From contig JAVHYF010000001.1 of the NCBI GenBank assembly GCA_031119205.1, positions 1-64,000 of the forward strand: DNA of 64,000 nt, in the 5' to 3' direction. This document shows positions 62,512-64,000 of this stretch, one piece after another; positions within the stretch are counted from its first letter, which is position 1; each line of letters opens with the position of its first letter. Both the position numbers and the translations under genes were made by a program. The notes beneath the pieces were generated by a model, which was not told where the DNA came from, searched no databases, and saw only the letters and a list, made by a program, of their open reading frames with translations. The DNA is from Moraxellaceae bacterium. Its GTDB lineage: Bacteria; Pseudomonadota; Gammaproteobacteria; Burkholderiales; Rhodocyclaceae.

Positions 62512-64000
62512 ATGAAGAACCTTCAGCTCAAGCAACACGTCCTTGCCTGCTCTCTCGCCCTGGCGGCAGGCTCCGCCATCGCTGGTCCGGTCGGCTACGG
62601 CGCCAGCACCACCGGTGGCGGCAGTGCCAGTCCGGTCAATGTCAGCTCGCTGTCCGCCGCCCAGGCTGCCATCGACGCCTACTCCGGCAGCGGGGGCCTG
62701 GTGCTGAACTACACCGGCAGCTTCAACTTCGCGTCCATCACCGATGTGTGCGCCCAGTGGCAGAAGTCCGCGCAGACGCTGGAGATCAAGAACAAGGGCA
62801 ACATCTCGATCATCGGTGCCCATGGTTCGTCGGCCAACTTCGGTATCAAGATCGTCGGCGCATCCAGCAACATCATCATCCGCAACATGACCATCGGCCT
62901 GCTGCAGGGCGGTGAATCGGCGGACTCGATCTCGATGGAAGGCGTGTCCAGCGGCGTGCCGAAGAACATCTGGATCGACCACAACACCATCTTCGCCAAG
63001 AACATCGACTGCCCGGGAGCCGGCGACGCCAGCTTCGACGGCGGCATCGACCTGAAGAAGGGTGTGACCAACGTGACCATCTCGTACAACTACGTGTACG
63101 ACTACCAGAAGGTCAGCCTCAACGGCTTCTCGGACAGCGACACCGCGCATGACGCGATGCGCGCCACCTACCACCACAACCGCTTCGTGAACGTGAAGTC
63201 GCGCCTGCCGCTGCAGCGCCGTGGTGTGACCCACATCTACAACAACTACTTCGGCGATGCCAGCACGTCGGGCATCAACGTGCGCATGGGCGGCCAGTCG
63301 CTGATCGAGAACAACTACTTCGAGAACGTGAAGAACCCGGTTACCTCGCGTGACAGCGAAGCCATCGGCTACTGGGACCTGCGCAACAACTACGTGACGG
63401 GCAACATCACCTGGGACGCGCCGGAATCCACCAGCAAGCCCTATGTGAACGCCACCAACTGGACCACCACCAAGGCCATGAGCGCCCCCGGCTACAGCTA
63501 TGCGCTGGACGGTGCAGCCTGCGTGAAGGCCATCGTGGAAGCGACGGCAGGTGCCGGCAAGAACCTGGCTGAGTCCAGTGGCTCCTGCTCGGGCGGTGGC
63601 TCCAGCTCCGGTTCGTCCTCGTCGAGCAGTTCGTCCTCGGGCACGGGTTCGTCCAGCAGCTCCAGCTCGTCGTCGAGCTCTTCCAGCAGCTCCTCCAGTT
63701 CCTCGTCCAGCTCCAGCAGCTCGTCCAGTTCCTCGTCGAGCAGCTCCAGCTCTTCCAGCTCCTCGTCGGGCAGCGGCTCCTCGGGTGGCGGCAGCGCACC
63801 GGTGCTGAGCGGCACGGGCGACTACCCGACCGGCTTCTCGAAGTGCTCGGACGAAGGCGCAACCTGCTCGGTGAGCAAGGGCGGTGGCTGGGTGGCGTTC
63901 GGCCGCAAGGGCAAGTGGACTGCACCGAAGTATGTCGGCGTCGGCAACAGCATCGCCTGTACCGTGGCTTCGTTTGGCAGCGATCCCGGTGGCTCGCCCA
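62512..64000 (+). CDS. Secreted PL1 family pectate lyase with poly-Ser linker, partial (C-terminus outside window)
   Basis: At least 496 residues, open to the right edge. Signal peptide (HVLACSLALAAGSAIA). Catalytic PL1 right-handed beta-helix, about 30-350, with 'NIWIDHNTIF' (vWiDH motif at ~154-157), a calcium-site region 'DASFDGGIDLKKG', and 'RLPLQR' at 231-236 (the R-x-P-x-x-R catalytic motif). Then a Ser/Gly linker of ~75 residues (about 354-430), almost pure serine, and the start of a second domain ('YPTGFSKCSDEGATCSVSKG', 'VAFGRKGKWTAPKYVGVGN') likely to be carbohydrate-binding. It cleaves polygalacturonate outside the cell by beta-elimination. AGGAGA lies 9 nt upstream of the ATG. Confidence 0.94.
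   Translation, partial: MKNLQLKQHVLACSLALAAGSAIAGPVGYGASTTGGGSASPVNVSSLSAAQAAIDAYSGSGGLVLNYTGSFNFASITDVCAQWQKSAQTLEIKNKGNISIIGAHGSSANFGIKIVGASSNIIIRNMTIGLLQGGESADSISMEGVSSGVPKNIWIDHNTIFAKNIDCPGAGDASFDGGIDLKKGVTNVTISYNYVYDYQKVSLNGFSDSDTAHDAMRATYHHNRFVNVKSRLPLQRRGVTHIYNNYFGDASTSGINVRMGGQSLIENNYFENVKNPVTSRDSEAIGYWDLRNNYVTGNITWDAPESTSKPYVNATNWTTTKAMSAPGYSYALDGAACVKAIVEATAGAGKNLAESSGSCSGGGSSSGSSSSSSSSSGTGSSSSSSSSSSSSSSSSSSSSSSSSSSSSSSSSSSSSSSSSGSGSSGGGSAPVLSGTGDYPTGFSKCSDEGATCSVSKGGGWVAFGRKGKWTAPKYVGVGNSIACTVASFGSDPGGSP

Noticed and set aside
63498-63815. Acidic Leu/Glu-repeat protein on the minus strand and Pro/Arg-rich frame on the plus strand
   Set aside because: Both are out-of-frame readings of the poly-serine linker of the pectate lyase.

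Overview
This is a GC-rich, gene-dense chromosomal window from a Gram-negative bacterium. Several pieces of gene content point to a betaproteobacterium (Burkholderiales or Rhodocyclales type): metX-metW, mtgA next to mgtE, a Nudix-ThiE fusion, lnt near glyQ, and BMP-type and NitT-type ABC importers. The genus cannot be fixed from the sequence alone. No rRNA, tRNA, CRISPR array, transposase or phage gene is visible.

Layout. 1-8.5 kb: the 5' part of glyQ, an orphan periplasmic binding protein, a DUF1501/DUF1800 secreted pair, lnt, a flavin reductase and mutY. 8.5-12.6 kb: a chemoreceptor with its likely partner binding protein, then mltA. 12.7-15.9 kb: a tightly overlapping five-gene chain (small membrane protein, DUF815 ATPase, GNAT acetyltransferase, M15 peptidase, Nudix-ThiE fusion). 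15.9-18.5 kb: a palindromic intergenic repeat, mgtE and mtgA. 18.8-23.9 kb: a GntR/FCD regulator, a multi-hairpin intergenic segment, a SAM-II-like riboswitch with terminator, metX, metW, an AmpG-like permease and a SMUG1-type uracil-DNA glycosylase. 24-32.3 kb: a MASE1-CHASE-GGDEF-EAL protein, hpt, xth/pyrE (divergent), a coiled-coil secreted protein, an AIM24/TIGR00266 protein and an M48 protease. 32.3-36.8 kb: a 69-aa orphan with a structured leader, two tandem PilJ-domain proteins, a SAM-dependent methyltransferase and a LON-substrate-binding-domain protein.

The most coherent biology is at 37-56 kb, which looks like a nucleobase and cyclic-amide utilisation region. A URC-type uracil catabolism operon (GTP-cyclohydrolase-II-like Urc1, DUF1688 Urc4, uracil phosphoribosyltransferase, RutR-like TetR regulator) is preceded by a palindrome resembling the RutR operator. 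A complete BMP/nucleoside-type ABC importer follows, then a patatin and a GntP permease. A tightly coupled minus-strand operon (binding protein, permease, dihydropyrimidinase, SDR, DUF1445, GlcG/HbpS-like) lies next to a divergent FCD regulator with TTGYGC-type palindromes and a cytosine-deaminase-like amidohydrolase. Deamination of cytosine to uracil and entry into the URC route is a plausible joint function. The dihydropyrimidinase operon lacks its usual reductive-pathway partners and may act on another cyclic amide.

56-64 kb: three secreted minus-strand proteins (two share a PEGA-like N-terminal module; the third carries a hexanucleotide-repeat tract), a YgiW/YdeI-type OB-fold protein, a membrane-anchored TIR-domain protein, and a PL1 pectate lyase with a long poly-serine linker that runs off the right edge.
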